Assembly: GCA_964454795.1 (NCBI GenBank)
Contig: CAYVUM010000002.1
Coordinates: 4,134 to 68,133 of the forward strand
Direction: 5' to 3'
DNA from: CAYVUM01 sp964454795
GTDB lineage: Bacteria > Pseudomonadota > Alphaproteobacteria > Rhodospirillales > Defluviicoccaceae
Length of the DNA stretch: 64,000 nt
The translations under genes and the position numbers were made by a program. Numbering within the stretch: the first letter of the stretch is position 1; each line of letters begins with the position of its first letter. A model generated the notes under the pieces. It searched no databases and was not told the origin of the DNA. It saw only the letters and a list, made by a program, of their open reading frames with translations. This document shows positions 25,608 to 34,382 of the stretch, piece after piece.

Positions 25608-26544
25608 GCGCCCCGGAAGCGGCGGCCGGCCCCACCTGTTCTGCTTCGGTCTCGGCTACTCGGCGCTGGCGCTGGCGCGGCTGCTGATCCGCGAGGGCTG
25701 GCAGGTCTCGGGGACGTGCCGCGATCCCGCAACCATGGGAGCCTGCGCCGCGCTCGGCATCCGCTGTGTCCCGTTCGACCGCGAGCGGCCGATCGAGAAG
25801 GTCGGGGCGACCCTTGCCGGGGTCACCGATATCCTGAGTTCCGTGCCGCCCGATCCGGCCGGCGACACGGTTCTCGACCTCCACGCCGAGGACATCGCCC
25901 GGCTGCCGGGGCTGCGGTGGATCGGCTATCTTTCGACCACCGGCGTTTACGGCGACACCGGCGGCCGGGAAGTGGACGAGACCGCGCCTTTGAATCCCAC
26001 CTCGGCGCGCAGCCACCGTCGCGTCGCTGCGGAAACAGCCTGGCGGCGGCTCCGCCCGGAGTCGACGGCCTCGGTGCATGTGTTCCGGCTCGCCGGCATC
26101 TACGGCCCCGGGCGCAGCGCCTTTGATGCGATCCGCGCCGGCCGGGCCCGGCGGATCGACCGGCCGGGCCATGCCTTCTCGCGCATCCACGTGGACGACA
26201 TCGCGGCCGTGCTGCGCGCCTCGATCGCCCAGCCCGAAGCCGGACAGGTGTTCAATGTCTGTGACGATGAACCGGCGGAACCGGCCGCTGTGACCGCCTA
26301 CGCCTGCGGCTTGATCGGGGTCGAACCGCCGCCGCTCGAGCCTTTCGAGACCGCCGCCGCAAGCCTTTCTGCGATGGCGCGGAGTTTCTGGCAGGACCGC
26401 CGCCGGGTCTCCAACGCCCGGATCAAGACCGCCCTCGGGGTCACCCTGCGCTATCCCGATTACCGCCGCGGCCTTGCCGCCGTGCTCGCCGCTGAGCGGC
26501 GGGAGCCGGTGGACAACGTGGCCGGGTTGGGCCAAGATCCTTAA
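25588..26544 (+). CDS. NAD(P)-dependent epimerase/dehydratase-like SDR protein
   Basis: 318 residues. An N-terminal Rossmann motif (FCFGLGYSALALARLL, about 18-33) is followed by YLSTTGVYGD, where the Thr/Ser and Tyr would be part of an extended SDR active site, but the usual YxxxK is replaced by a diverged SHRRVAAE stretch. This matches YeeZ-like atypical SDRs with no known substrate. The ATG lies inside the end of the GST gene, so translation is probably coupled. It may be a non-catalytic nucleotide sensor. Confidence 0.75.
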   Translation: MPTWTSERPGSGGRPHLFCFGLGYSALALARLLIREGWQVSGTCRDPATMGACAALGIRCVPFDRERPIEKVGATLAGVTDILSSVPPDPAGDTVLDLHAEDIARLPGLRWIGYLSTTGVYGDTGGREVDETAPLNPTSARSHRRVAAETAWRRLRPESTASVHVFRLAGIYGPGRSAFDAIRAGRARRIDRPGHAFSRIHVDDIAAVLRASIAQPEAGQVFNVCDDEPAEPAAVTAYACGLIGVEPPPLEPFETAAASLSAMARSFWQDRRRVSNARIKTALGVTLRYPDYRRGLAAVLAAERREPVDNVAGLGQDP

Positions 26545-26593
26545 GCAGCGTCTGGCGCGACCGGCGTCGGGCGCCGCCGGTGGAGGATCTGGG

Positions 26594-28087
26594 TTGCGCC
26601 TCGGCGTCCTGTTTCTGGTAGTCGGACTGCTTGCGGCGCTTGCCGGCAGCGCCGCCGACAGTCCTGTCCTCGTCGTCGACATCGAAGGCCCGATCGGTCC
26701 GGCGACCGCTGACCATGTCGTGCGGGGCCTGGAGCGGGCGGCCGACGAAAACCGCCCGGCGGTGGTCCTGCGCATGGACACACCCGGCGGCCTCGACACT
26801 TCGATGCGGGAGATCATCCAGGCGATCCTCGCCTCCCCGGTCCCGGTGGTCTCCTGGGTGGGGCCGAGCGGCGCGCGCGCGGCCAGCGCCGGCACCTTCA
26901 TCAGCTATGCGGCCCACGTGGCGGCGATGGCGCCCGGCACCAACCTGGGCGCGGCCACTCCGGTGCAGATCGGCGGCGTGCCCGGAACGCCCGGCGACCG
27001 GCCGCCCGAAAGCGATCAGCCGCCGGGCGGTGAGCCGCCTGCGGACGGCGAGAAGCCTGCCAGTACCGGTTCCCCGTCCGCGGACGAGCAACCCGGAAAC
27101 GGTGAGCCGTCCCCGGCGGACGCGGGCAGGGGCGAGCCTGCTGAGGCACCGGCCGGGGAGCTGCCCGCGGTCAAGCCCGGCTCGGCCGACAAGGCCGTCA
27201 GCGACGCCGCCGCCTATATCCGCAGCCTCGCGCAAATGCGCGGGCGCAATGCCGAATGGGGGGCCAAGGCGGTCACCGAGGCGGCAAGCCTGTCGGCAGA
27301 GGAGGCCCTGAGCGCCAATGTCATCGATGTGATCGCCGCCAGTCTGCCGGAACTGCTGACCCGGATCGACGGTCGCACCGTCACCGTCGCCGGGGTGGAA
27401 CGCCGCCTCGAGACCGGCGATGCGGTCGTCGAAGTTCAGGAGGTGGACTGGCGGACCGAGTTCCTGGCGTTCATCACCAATCCCAACGTTGCCTATATCC
27501 TGATGCTGATTGGCATCTACGGGATCCTGTTCGAGTTCTACACTCCCGGGCTGATCGGGCCGGGCGTGGTTGGCGCCATCTGCCTGATCCTGGCCTTCTA
27601 CGCCTTCCAGCTGCTGCCGGTGAACGCCGGCGGCCTGGCTCTGACCCTGCTCGGCCTGGCCCTGATCGTCGCCGAGGCGGTGACTCCCAGTTTCGGTGTC
27701 CTCGGCATCGGCGGCATCGCCGCCTTCGCGATCGGCTCGGTGATGCTGATGGACACCGACGTGCCCGGCTATACCGTCGCCTGGGAACTTGTCGGCGGCA
27801 TTGCCATCGTCGCCGGCGGCCTGCTGTTGCTGGTGCTGACGATGGCAGTCAGGGGCCGCAAGCGGCCGGTGGTCTCCGGCGTGGCGGCCATGCTCGGCTC
27901 GACCGGAGTGGTCTCCGAGTGGCACGGCGACGAGGGCCTCGTTCATACCCACGGCGAGATCTGGCAGGCGCGCGCCGACACGCCGTTGCGGGCGGGGGAG
28001 ACAGTCAGAGTTAAGGCCGTCAACGGCCTTCTGCTCGATGTGGAGCCGCTTCGCAACCTCCCCGAAGATAAGGAGAGCGGGAGATGA
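26594..28087 (+). CDS. NfeD family membrane protein with ClpP-class serine protease domain
   Basis: 497 residues from a TTG at 26594, chosen because GGAGGA precedes it by 6-7 bases and the protein then begins with a clean signal peptide (MRLGVLFLVVGLLAALAGSA). Residues ~24-240 are the ClpP-like protease: nucleophile Ser98 in RAASAGTFI and Lys225 in EWGAKAV, as in archaeal stomatin operon partner proteases. Between them is a ~70-residue Pro/Gly/Glu-rich insert (about 128-197). Four to five membrane helices follow (~300-430), then the C-terminal OB-fold NfeD domain. Such proteins act with SPFH proteins, possibly cleaving them, in membrane quality control. The stop overlaps the SPFH start (ATGA). 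Confidence 0.85.
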   Translation: MRLGVLFLVVGLLAALAGSAADSPVLVVDIEGPIGPATADHVVRGLERAADENRPAVVLRMDTPGGLDTSMREIIQAILASPVPVVSWVGPSGARAASAGTFISYAAHVAAMAPGTNLGAATPVQIGGVPGTPGDRPPESDQPPGGEPPADGEKPASTGSPSADEQPGNGEPSPADAGRGEPAEAPAGELPAVKPGSADKAVSDAAAYIRSLAQMRGRNAEWGAKAVTEAASLSAEEALSANVIDVIAASLPELLTRIDGRTVTVAGVERRLETGDAVVEVQEVDWRTEFLAFITNPNVAYILMLIGIYGILFEFYTPGLIGPGVVGAICLILAFYAFQLLPVNAGGLALTLLGLALIVAEAVTPSFGVLGIGGIAAFAIGSVMLMDTDVPGYTVAWELVGGIAIVAGGLLLLVLTMAVRGRKRPVVSGVAAMLGSTGVVSEWHGDEGLVHTHGEIWQARADTPLRAGETVRVKAVNGLLLDVEPLRNLPEDKESGR

Positions 28088-28857
28088 TTCTGGAGTTTCT
28101 TTTTAACAATATTCTCGGTTTGGCGGTCGTTCTGCTCATCGTCATCCTGGTCATTGCCTCGCTTTACATCTTCCGCGAGTACGAGCGTGGCGTGGTGTTC
28201 TTCCTCGGCCGGTTCTGGAACGTCAAAGGCCCGGGCTTGGTAGTCATCATCCCGGTGGTGCAGCAGGTTGTCCGGGTCGACCTTCGCACCCGGGTGCTCG
28301 ATGTGCCGCAGCAGGACGTGATCTCCCGGGACAACGTCTCGGTGCGGGTCAATGCGGTGATCTATTACCGGGTGATGGACCCGGAACGGGCGATCATCCA
28401 GGTCGAAGAGTTCACCGCCGCAACCAGCCAGCTGGCCCAGACGACGCTGCGCTCGGTCCTCGGTCAGCACGATCTCGACGAGATGCTTGCCGAACGGGAC
28501 AAGCTCAACGCCCATATCCAGCGCATCCTCGACGAGGCGACCGAAGCCTGGGGCATCAAGGTCTCCAACGTGGAACTGAAGCACGTGGACCTGGACGAGA
28601 GCATGATCCGGGCGATCGCCAGGCAGGCCGAAGCCGAACGCCTGCGCCGGGCCAAGATCATCGACGCCGAGGGCGAGAAGCAGGCCGCCCAGCGCTTCCT
28701 CGACGCCGCCAATGTCCTGGCCCAGCAGCCCCAGGCGTTGCAGCTGCGCTATCTGACCACCCTGAGCGGCATCGCCAGCGACAAGACCTCGACGGTGGTC
28801 TTCCCGCTGCCGCTGGAGATGCTGCGCGCCTTTGGAATGACCAGCAAGGGCGAGTAA
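28084..28857 (+). CDS. SPFH-domain slipin (stomatin-like) membrane protein
   Basis: 257 residues. One N-terminal membrane helix (~8-30) is followed by the PHB/SPFH domain: FREYERGVVFFLGRF, VDLRTRVLDVPQQDVISRDN, and a coiled-coil C-terminal part (RQAEAERLRRAKIIDAEGEK) ending in LRYLTTL. This is the slipin subgroup. It oligomerises in membrane microdomains and is the normal partner of the NfeD protease encoded immediately upstream with an ATGA overlap. Confidence 0.93.
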   Translation: MILEFLFNNILGLAVVLLIVILVIASLYIFREYERGVVFFLGRFWNVKGPGLVVIIPVVQQVVRVDLRTRVLDVPQQDVISRDNVSVRVNAVIYYRVMDPERAIIQVEEFTAATSQLAQTTLRSVLGQHDLDEMLAERDKLNAHIQRILDEATEAWGIKVSNVELKHVDLDESMIRAIARQAEAERLRRAKIIDAEGEKQAAQRFLDAANVLAQQPQALQLRYLTTLSGIASDKTSTVVFPLPLEMLRAFGMTSKGE

Positions 28858-28929
28858 CGGGAGAGCAGAGCCAGGCTCTTCCCTGTCAGCCGGCGACGTT
28901 CTCCGGCAGGCGCCTTCCGCTTGCGCAGA

Positions 28930-29727
28930 TCAGTCAGCCGTACCCGCGGCCGCCAGGACGACCTCAAGGGTCCGGCACAGCCGCTCCAGGTCTGCCGGCT
29001 CGGACAGCCGGTGGCCCCCACCTTTGATCAGGGTGACCTCCACATCCTGCGCGTTCAAGCGCTCCGCAAGGGCCAGGGAGGTCTGCCAGGGGACGTCGGG
29101 GTCCTCGAGGCCGTGGATCAGTCGCACCGGCCCCGCAAACGGGATCGGCGCACGCAACACCAGGTGGTTGCGGCCGTCCTCGAGAATCCGCCGGGTCACC
29201 AGGGTGGGTTCGGGATCGTAGGGACTGGAAAGCGGTACGACCCCGTCGCGGGCGAGCACCTGTTTCTCCGTATCGCTGAGCCGGGGCACGATCAGGTCTT
29301 CCGTGAAATCGGGGGCGGCGGCGATTCCCAACAATCCCGCGACCCGCTCGGGGCGGCGTCTTGCCACCAGGGTCATGATCCAGCCACCGAGGCTGGAGCC
29401 GACCAGCACCTGCGGCCCTTCGGTCAGGTGGTCGAGAACGAACACGGCATCGTCGGCCCAGCGGCCGATCGTGCCCTCGTTGAAGGCGCCGCTGGAGGCC
29501 CCGTGGCCGAGATAATCGAAGCGCACGAACGCCCGGCCCCAATCCTGGCAGTGGCGTTCGAGCCGGAGCGCCTTGCCGCCGGTCATGTCGGAACGGTAGC
29601 CGGTCAGGAAGATCACCCCGGGAGCCTTGCCAGGGGTGCGATGGTAGGCGATCATCATTCCGTCCTCGCGTGCGATCCGCCCGGGTGCCGTCGCATCACC
29701 GCCGGTGAAGCCTGCCCTGTCCGTCAT
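28930..29727 (-). CDS. Alpha/beta hydrolase (ABHD10-like esterase)
   Basis: 265 residues from the ATG at 29727, preceded by GGAGG at 5 bases. The triad is visible: Ser in GSSLGGW, Asp in HGLEDPDVP, His in GGGHRLS. The sequence FDYLGHGASSG and the short cap match the group containing mitochondrial ABHD10 and bacterial carboxylesterases, which act on acyl esters or thioesters. No signal peptide, so cytoplasmic. The start codon directly abuts or overlaps the possible start of the divergent glycosyltransferase gene, leaving almost no room for a conventional intergenic promoter. Confidence 0.82.
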   Translation of the reverse strand: MTDRAGFTGGDATAPGRIAREDGMMIAYHRTPGKAPGVIFLTGYRSDMTGGKALRLERHCQDWGRAFVRFDYLGHGASSGAFNEGTIGRWADDAVFVLDHLTEGPQVLVGSSLGGWIMTLVARRRPERVAGLLGIAAAPDFTEDLIVPRLSDTEKQVLARDGVVPLSSPYDPEPTLVTRRILEDGRNHLVLRAPIPFAGPVRLIHGLEDPDVPWQTSLALAERLNAQDVEVTLIKGGGHRLSEPADLERLCRTLEVVLAAAGTAD

Positions 29728-30955
29728 GCTGCCCTCCGAACTCGAGCCCGCCGTGGCCGGCCCGGATCCTAACATCCCGGCGCCGGTGGCGCCCACCGCT
29801 CCCGACCTGACCGGCCGGACGATCCTGCAGGTGCTGCCGGCGCTCGGCTCCCAGGGGGGCGTGGAACGGGGCACGGTGGAGGTCACCGGCGCGATCGCCG
29901 CTGCCGGCGGCCGGGCGCTGGTGGTGTCCGCCGGGGGGCCGAGGATGGCGGCCGTCCGCCATGCCGGCGGCGAGCATATCGAACTGACCGTCGATACCAA
30001 GAATCCGCTCGTGATCGCCGCCAACGCGGTGCGGCTCGCCGCGATTCTCCGGCGCGAGAGCGTCGATTTAATTCACGCCCGCTCGCGGGCGCCGGCGTGG
30101 AGTGCCTGGCACGCGGCGGGCCGGGCCGGTGTGCCGTTCCTGACCACCTTCCACGGCACCTACGGACATGGCAGCCGCCTGAAACGAGCCTACAATCAGG
30201 TGATGACCCGCGGTGAGCGGGTGATCGCGATCTCCCGTTTCATCGCTGATCATCTGGTCGCCATCTACGGGGTCGATCCCGCCAGGATCCGGGTGATCCA
30301 TCGCGGCGTGGACATCACCACGTTCGATCCGGACAAAGTCTCAGGGGTCAGGGTTTCGGCGCTGGCCGGCCGCTGGCGCCTGGCCGATGGCCTGCCGGTG
30401 GTCCTGCTGCCCGGACGGCTGACCCGCTGGAAGGGTCAGACGGTGTTCCTGGAAGCGCTCGCCAGGCTCGGCCATACCCGCCTGCAGGCAGTGATTCTCG
30501 GCAGCGATCAGGGCCGCACCGGATACCGCGACGAACTGGAGGGACTGGTGCGCCACTACGGTCTCGAGACCGTCGTCCGCCTGATCGACCATTGCGAGGA
30601 TATTCCTGCCGCCTACCGGCTGGCGGACGTGGTTGTCTCGGCCTCGACAGAGCCGGAGGCGTTCGGCCGGATCGCCATCGAGGCGCAGGCGATGGCCCGT
30701 CCGGTGATCGCCACGGACCACGGCGGGGCGCGGGAGACGGTGCTTCCCGGCCGGACCGGCTGGCTGATTGCGCCGGACGACGCCCCGGCGCTGACCGCCG
30801 CCCTCGATCACGCTCTCAAACTTCCCACCGCCGCCCGCGAGGCCATCGGCGCGGCCGGCCGCACCCATGTGCGGAGCCGCTTCACCACCGCACAGATGTG
30901 CCGGGAGACGCTCGCCGTGTACGCCGAAGTGCTCGCCGGAGCCGGGCGGCGGTGA
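29705..30955 (+). CDS. Family 4 glycosyltransferase (GT-B fold)
   Basis: 416 residues from GTG 29705; ATG 29726 is an alternative and neither has a clear ribosome binding site. The protein has two Rossmann-like halves: ILQVLPALGSQGGVERGTVEV near the N terminus and, in the C-terminal half, LLPGRLTRWKGQ and the donor-binding E-x7-E region in STEPEAFGRIAIEAQAMARPV. It should transfer a sugar from a nucleotide donor to a lipid or polysaccharide acceptor, probably in envelope glycan synthesis, given the GT9 gene that overlaps its stop. Donor unknown. Confidence 0.88.
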   Translation: MKPALSVMLPSELEPAVAGPDPNIPAPVAPTAPDLTGRTILQVLPALGSQGGVERGTVEVTGAIAAAGGRALVVSAGGPRMAAVRHAGGEHIELTVDTKNPLVIAANAVRLAAILRRESVDLIHARSRAPAWSAWHAAGRAGVPFLTTFHGTYGHGSRLKRAYNQVMTRGERVIAISRFIADHLVAIYGVDPARIRVIHRGVDITTFDPDKVSGVRVSALAGRWRLADGLPVVLLPGRLTRWKGQTVFLEALARLGHTRLQAVILGSDQGRTGYRDELEGLVRHYGLETVVRLIDHCEDIPAAYRLADVVVSASTEPEAFGRIAIEAQAMARPVIATDHGGARETVLPGRTGWLIAPDDAPALTAALDHALKLPTAAREAIGAAGRTHVRSRFTTAQMCRETLAVYAEVLAGAGRR

Positions 30956-31953
30956 CCGACCCGCCAGCGATTCTGGTGATCAAGCACGGCGCTCTCGGCG
31001 ATTTCGTCCAGGCTTTCGGCCCCTTTCAGGCAATCCGCCGGCATCACCGGGACGCCCGGATCGTCCTGCTGACCACCGCGCCGTTCGTCGACTTGGCCAC
31101 GCAGACCGGCTGGTTCGACGTCGTGTGGGTCGACGAACGGCCGAAACCGCTGCAGGCGGCCGGCTGGCTGGCGCTTCGCCGACGCTTGCGGGGCGGTCGT
31201 TTTGCCCGGGTGTACGACCTGCAGACCTCGACCCGCAGCTCCGCTTATTTCCAGCTGTTGCGACCGGGACCAAGGCCCGAGTGGTCGGGGATCGCGCCCG
31301 GCTGCTCCCATCCCCACGATAACCCGCGGCGGGATGTCCTGCACACCCTCGAGCGCCAGGCCGAGCAGCTTGCCCGCGCCGGGATCGCCGCCGTGCCGCC
31401 GCCCGATTTCTCCTGGCTGCCGGGCCCGCCAGCCGGCGATGGTGATGATCCGCCGCCGGTGCTGCTTGTCCCCGGCGGCTCCGGCCATCGGCCCGGCAAA
31501 CGCTGGCCCGCGGAGCGGTATGCAGCGCTGGCAAGCCGGCTGATTGCGGCCGGTCAGCGGCCGGTCCTGATCGGCACCGCCGGCGAAGCCGACCTGCACG
31601 CGCGGATCCGCGCTGCCTGCCCCGGGGCCGAGAGCCTTGCCGGCCGGACCGGGTTGACCGACCTGGCGCGGCTCGCCCGTCGCGCCGCAGCCGCGATCGG
31701 CAACGATACCGGCCCGATGCACTTGTTTGCGGTCGCCGGCTGCCCGTCCGTGGTGTTGTTCTCAGCGGAGTCCAATCCGGCGCTGTGCGCACCCCGCGGT
31801 CCGGCCGTCACCGTTCTGCGCCGGTCCCGCCTCGCGGATCTGGGCCTCGAAGAGGTGTTGAGCGCCGTTGCTTTTCCGGGTGCCGTCCTTGACAGCGGCG
31901 CTCTGCTCTCTAGAGTCCCGGGAGAGCCCGAGGTCGTGGTGGCCAAGCGGTAA
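30952..31953 (+). CDS. Family 9 glycosyltransferase (heptosyltransferase-like)
   Basis: 333 residues from a GTG overlapping the upstream stop (GTGA). ILVIKHGALGDFVQAFG near the N terminus and PGGSGHRPGKRWP, then AAAIGNDTGPMHLFAVAGCP in the C-terminal half, are the hallmarks of the ADP-heptose:LPS heptosyltransferase family (WaaC/WaaF/WaaQ). It likely adds a heptose or related sugar to the LPS core at the inner face of the inner membrane. It is translationally coupled to the GT4 gene. A hairpin with a T-run lies at its stop codon. Confidence 0.88.
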   Translation: MTDPPAILVIKHGALGDFVQAFGPFQAIRRHHRDARIVLLTTAPFVDLATQTGWFDVVWVDERPKPLQAAGWLALRRRLRGGRFARVYDLQTSTRSSAYFQLLRPGPRPEWSGIAPGCSHPHDNPRRDVLHTLERQAEQLARAGIAAVPPPDFSWLPGPPAGDGDDPPPVLLVPGGSGHRPGKRWPAERYAALASRLIAAGQRPVLIGTAGEADLHARIRAACPGAESLAGRTGLTDLARLARRAAAAIGNDTGPMHLFAVAGCPSVVLFSAESNPALCAPRGPAVTVLRRSRLADLGLEEVLSAVAFPGAVLDSGALLSRVPGEPEVVVAKR

Positions 31954-31969
31954 CCGCTCCGGCTTTTTT
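31941..31969 (+). terminator. Probable rho-independent terminator after the glycosyltransferase pair
   Basis: AGCGG (31946-31950) and CCGCT (31954-31958) pair around the stop codon TAA, with possible outer GCC/GGC pairing, followed by six T at 31964-31969. The stem is short. It ends just before the region where thrS begins, separating the two units. Confidence 0.55.
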
Positions 31970-32024
31970 CGTGACAATCGATGGACGAACCGTCGTGGAT
32001 CAACAGCTCGCTCTCGAGAGCGTC

Positions 32025-33944
32025 GTGCGCATTACCCTGCCCGATGGCAGCGTGCGGACCTATGACCGCCCGGTCAGCGGCGGGGAGATTGCTGCCGACA
32101 TCGGCCCCGGCTTGGCCAAGGCCGCCCTGGCTGTGCGGATCGACGGGCGGCTCTGCGATCTGGCGACGGTCATCGGCTCCGACGCAAGCGTCGCCATCGT
32201 CACCCGCAACGATCCGGAGGCGCTGGAACTGATCCGCCACGATGCCGCGCACGTCATGGCGCAGGCCGTCCAGGAGCTGTTTCCTGGCACCCAGGTGACC
32301 ATCGGCCCGGCGATCGAGAACGGCTTCTACTACGACTTCGCCCGCAACGAGCCGTTCAGCACCGATGATTTTCCGGCGATCGAGCAGCGGATGGTGGAGA
32401 TCGTCGACCGGGATCTGCCGCTGGTGCGCGAAATCTGGGACCGGGGCGAGGCCATCGCGTACTTCGAAGGGATCGGCGAAAGCTACAAGGCGGAGATCAT
32501 CCAGGATCTGCCGGAACACGCGCCGATCAGCGTTTATCGCCAGGGTGACTGGCTCGACCTGTGTACCGGACCGCATCTGCCCTCCACCGGCAAGCTCGGC
32601 AAGGCATTCAAGCTGATGAAGCTGGCCGGCGCGTACTGGCGCGGGGATTCGCGCAACGCCATGCTGCAGCGGATCTACGGCACCGCCTGGGCCGACGAGA
32701 AGCAGCTGAAGTCCTACCTGCACCTCCTTGAGGAAGCGGAGAAACGTGATCACCGCCGGCTCGGCCGGGAGTTGCATCTGTTCCACTTCCAGGAGGAAGC
32801 CCAGGGTTCGGTCTTCTGGCATCCGAAAGGCTGGACGCTGTACCGCCTGCTCGAACGCTACATGCGCGAGCGGCTCGAGGCCGCCGGCTACGTGGAGGTC
32901 AAGACCCCCCAGCTCGTTGACCGCTCATTGTGGGAGCAATCGGGCCACTGGGAGAAATTCCGCGAGGACATGTTCACTGCCGAGGCGGAGGATAAGACCC
33001 TCGCCTTGAAGCCGATGAACTGTCCGTGCCACGTGCAGATCTTCAAACAGGGTCTGAAAAGCTATCGTGACCTGCCATTGCGGATGGCGGAATTCGGTTC
33101 GTGCCATCGTAACGAAGCGTCCGGCGCCCTCCACGGGCTGATGCGGGTGCGGGCGTTCACCCAGGACGACGCCCACATTTTCTGCACCGAGGATCAGATC
33201 ATCTCGGAGACCCGGATCTTCTGCGACCTGCTTCGCAGTGTTTACGAAGACCTCGGCTTCACGGACGTGGTGGTCAAGTTCTCTGACCGGCCGGAGCGCC
33301 GCGCGGGCAGCGACGACGTCTGGGACAAGGCGGAACGGGCGTTGCGTGAAGCGACGGCGGCGGTGGGACTTGAGACCCTCCTTAATCCCGGCGAAGGCGC
33401 ATTCTACGGCCCGAAGCTCGAGTTCGTGCTCCGCGATGCCATCGGCCGCGACTGGCAGCTCGGCACCTTGCAGGTGGACTTCGTGCTGCCGGAGCGGCTC
33501 GATGCATCCTATATCGGCGAAGACGGCGAAAAGCATCGCCCGGTCATGCTGCACCGCGCGATCCTCGGATCGTTCGAGCGATTCATCGGCGTTCTGCTTG
33601 AGCATTATGCCGGCAGACTGCCGTTGTGGCTGGCCCCGGTGCAGGTGGTGGTTGCGACGATCACCAACGAAGTCGACGACTACGCCCGGGACGTCGGCGC
33701 AACCCTTGCGTCTGCCGGCCTGCGAACCGAAATCGATACACGTAACGAAAAAATTAATTATAAGGTGCGAGAGCACAGCCTCGCGAAAGTTCCGGTGATC
33801 GCCGTTGTCGGCGAGCGCGAGCGGGAGGAGCGCACCGTGGCCTTGCGGCGGCTCGGCAGCACCATGCAGCACACCTGTGGCCTGAGCGAGGCCGTGGCCG
33901 GTCTGTCCGAGGAGGCGAGGCCGCCCTCGGGCGCCCGGCCGTGA
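32025..33944 (+). CDS. thrS: Threonine-tRNA ligase
   Basis: 639 residues from the GTG at 32025, which gives the usual family start (V-R-I-T-L-P-D-G-S). A GTG at 31971 would add 18 residues not typical of the family and sits 2 bases after a terminator-like T-run. Domains in order: TGS (1-~65), editing/second additional domain (~70-225), class II catalytic core with the zinc ligands Cys in MNCPCH, His in LMRVRAFTQDDAH and His in MLHRAILGS, and the anticodon-binding C-terminal domain. It charges tRNA-Thr and clears mischarged Ser. It heads the conserved thrS-infC-rpmI-rplT-pheST order. Confidence 0.95.
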   Translation: MRITLPDGSVRTYDRPVSGGEIAADIGPGLAKAALAVRIDGRLCDLATVIGSDASVAIVTRNDPEALELIRHDAAHVMAQAVQELFPGTQVTIGPAIENGFYYDFARNEPFSTDDFPAIEQRMVEIVDRDLPLVREIWDRGEAIAYFEGIGESYKAEIIQDLPEHAPISVYRQGDWLDLCTGPHLPSTGKLGKAFKLMKLAGAYWRGDSRNAMLQRIYGTAWADEKQLKSYLHLLEEAEKRDHRRLGRELHLFHFQEEAQGSVFWHPKGWTLYRLLERYMRERLEAAGYVEVKTPQLVDRSLWEQSGHWEKFREDMFTAEAEDKTLALKPMNCPCHVQIFKQGLKSYRDLPLRMAEFGSCHRNEASGALHGLMRVRAFTQDDAHIFCTEDQIISETRIFCDLLRSVYEDLGFTDVVVKFSDRPERRAGSDDVWDKAERALREATAAVGLETLLNPGEGAFYGPKLEFVLRDAIGRDWQLGTLQVDFVLPERLDASYIGEDGEKHRPVMLHRAILGSFERFIGVLLEHYAGRLPLWLAPVQVVVATITNEVDDYARDVGATLASAGLRTEIDTRNEKINYKVREHSLAKVPVIAVVGEREREERTVALRRLGSTMQHTCGLSEAVAGLSEEARPPSGARP

Positions 33945-34378
33945 TCCTGCCCGTGACATCGATGGGGCAGTCGCGAGGGGGCGCTGGTCAAACCGCACGC
34001 TCCTCGTGGGAGGTCCGGATGTTTCCCGAGACCGCATATTGACATGCACGTGAGCAGGCGGGCTCGGAGACCGGACCTGAATGGTCGGCGCGGGCGGCTG
34101 CCTTTTGGCCGGTGGCCTGCGGCCGTCGCCGGGATCGTGCGGCTTCGCGGATCGTACCCGGCACCCCAAGCCGCTGCGCGGCCCGCGTTGGGAGCCGCCC
34201 GGTACGGGACCGAAGCGGTGATCGCGGCCGGTTCATCGCGCCCGGCCGAGATGATCGCCGGCCGTTTTGCGGCGACAGCGCCGTGTGCATCCGGCCCCCT
34301 GCCCAACCTTTACCCGCGCGGGGGCGCTCTTGTGACGGACGAGATGTCCGCGTCTCAACAACCAAAGGAGATGTTGCC
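33945..34378. other. thrS-infC intergenic region / infC leader
   Basis: 434 bases without a recognisable gene. Frames here are Arg/Pro-rich. The right end contains a small stem, GGAC-GAGAT-GTCC (about 34337-34350), just before the infC ribosome binding site, and may belong to a regulated leader; no known riboswitch pattern is seen. Confidence 0.4.
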
Positions 34379-34382
34379 ATAG
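34364..34382 (+). promoter_or_regulatory. infC translation start site with ATA codon and overlapping ATG-TTG-CCA-TAG
   Basis: AAAGGAG ends 8 bases before the ATA at 34379-34381. The same bases also contain an out-of-frame ATG (34371) followed by two codons and a TAG that overlaps the ATA. A discriminated start codon is the known basis of IF3 autoregulation in E. coli (AUU there). Confidence 0.65.
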
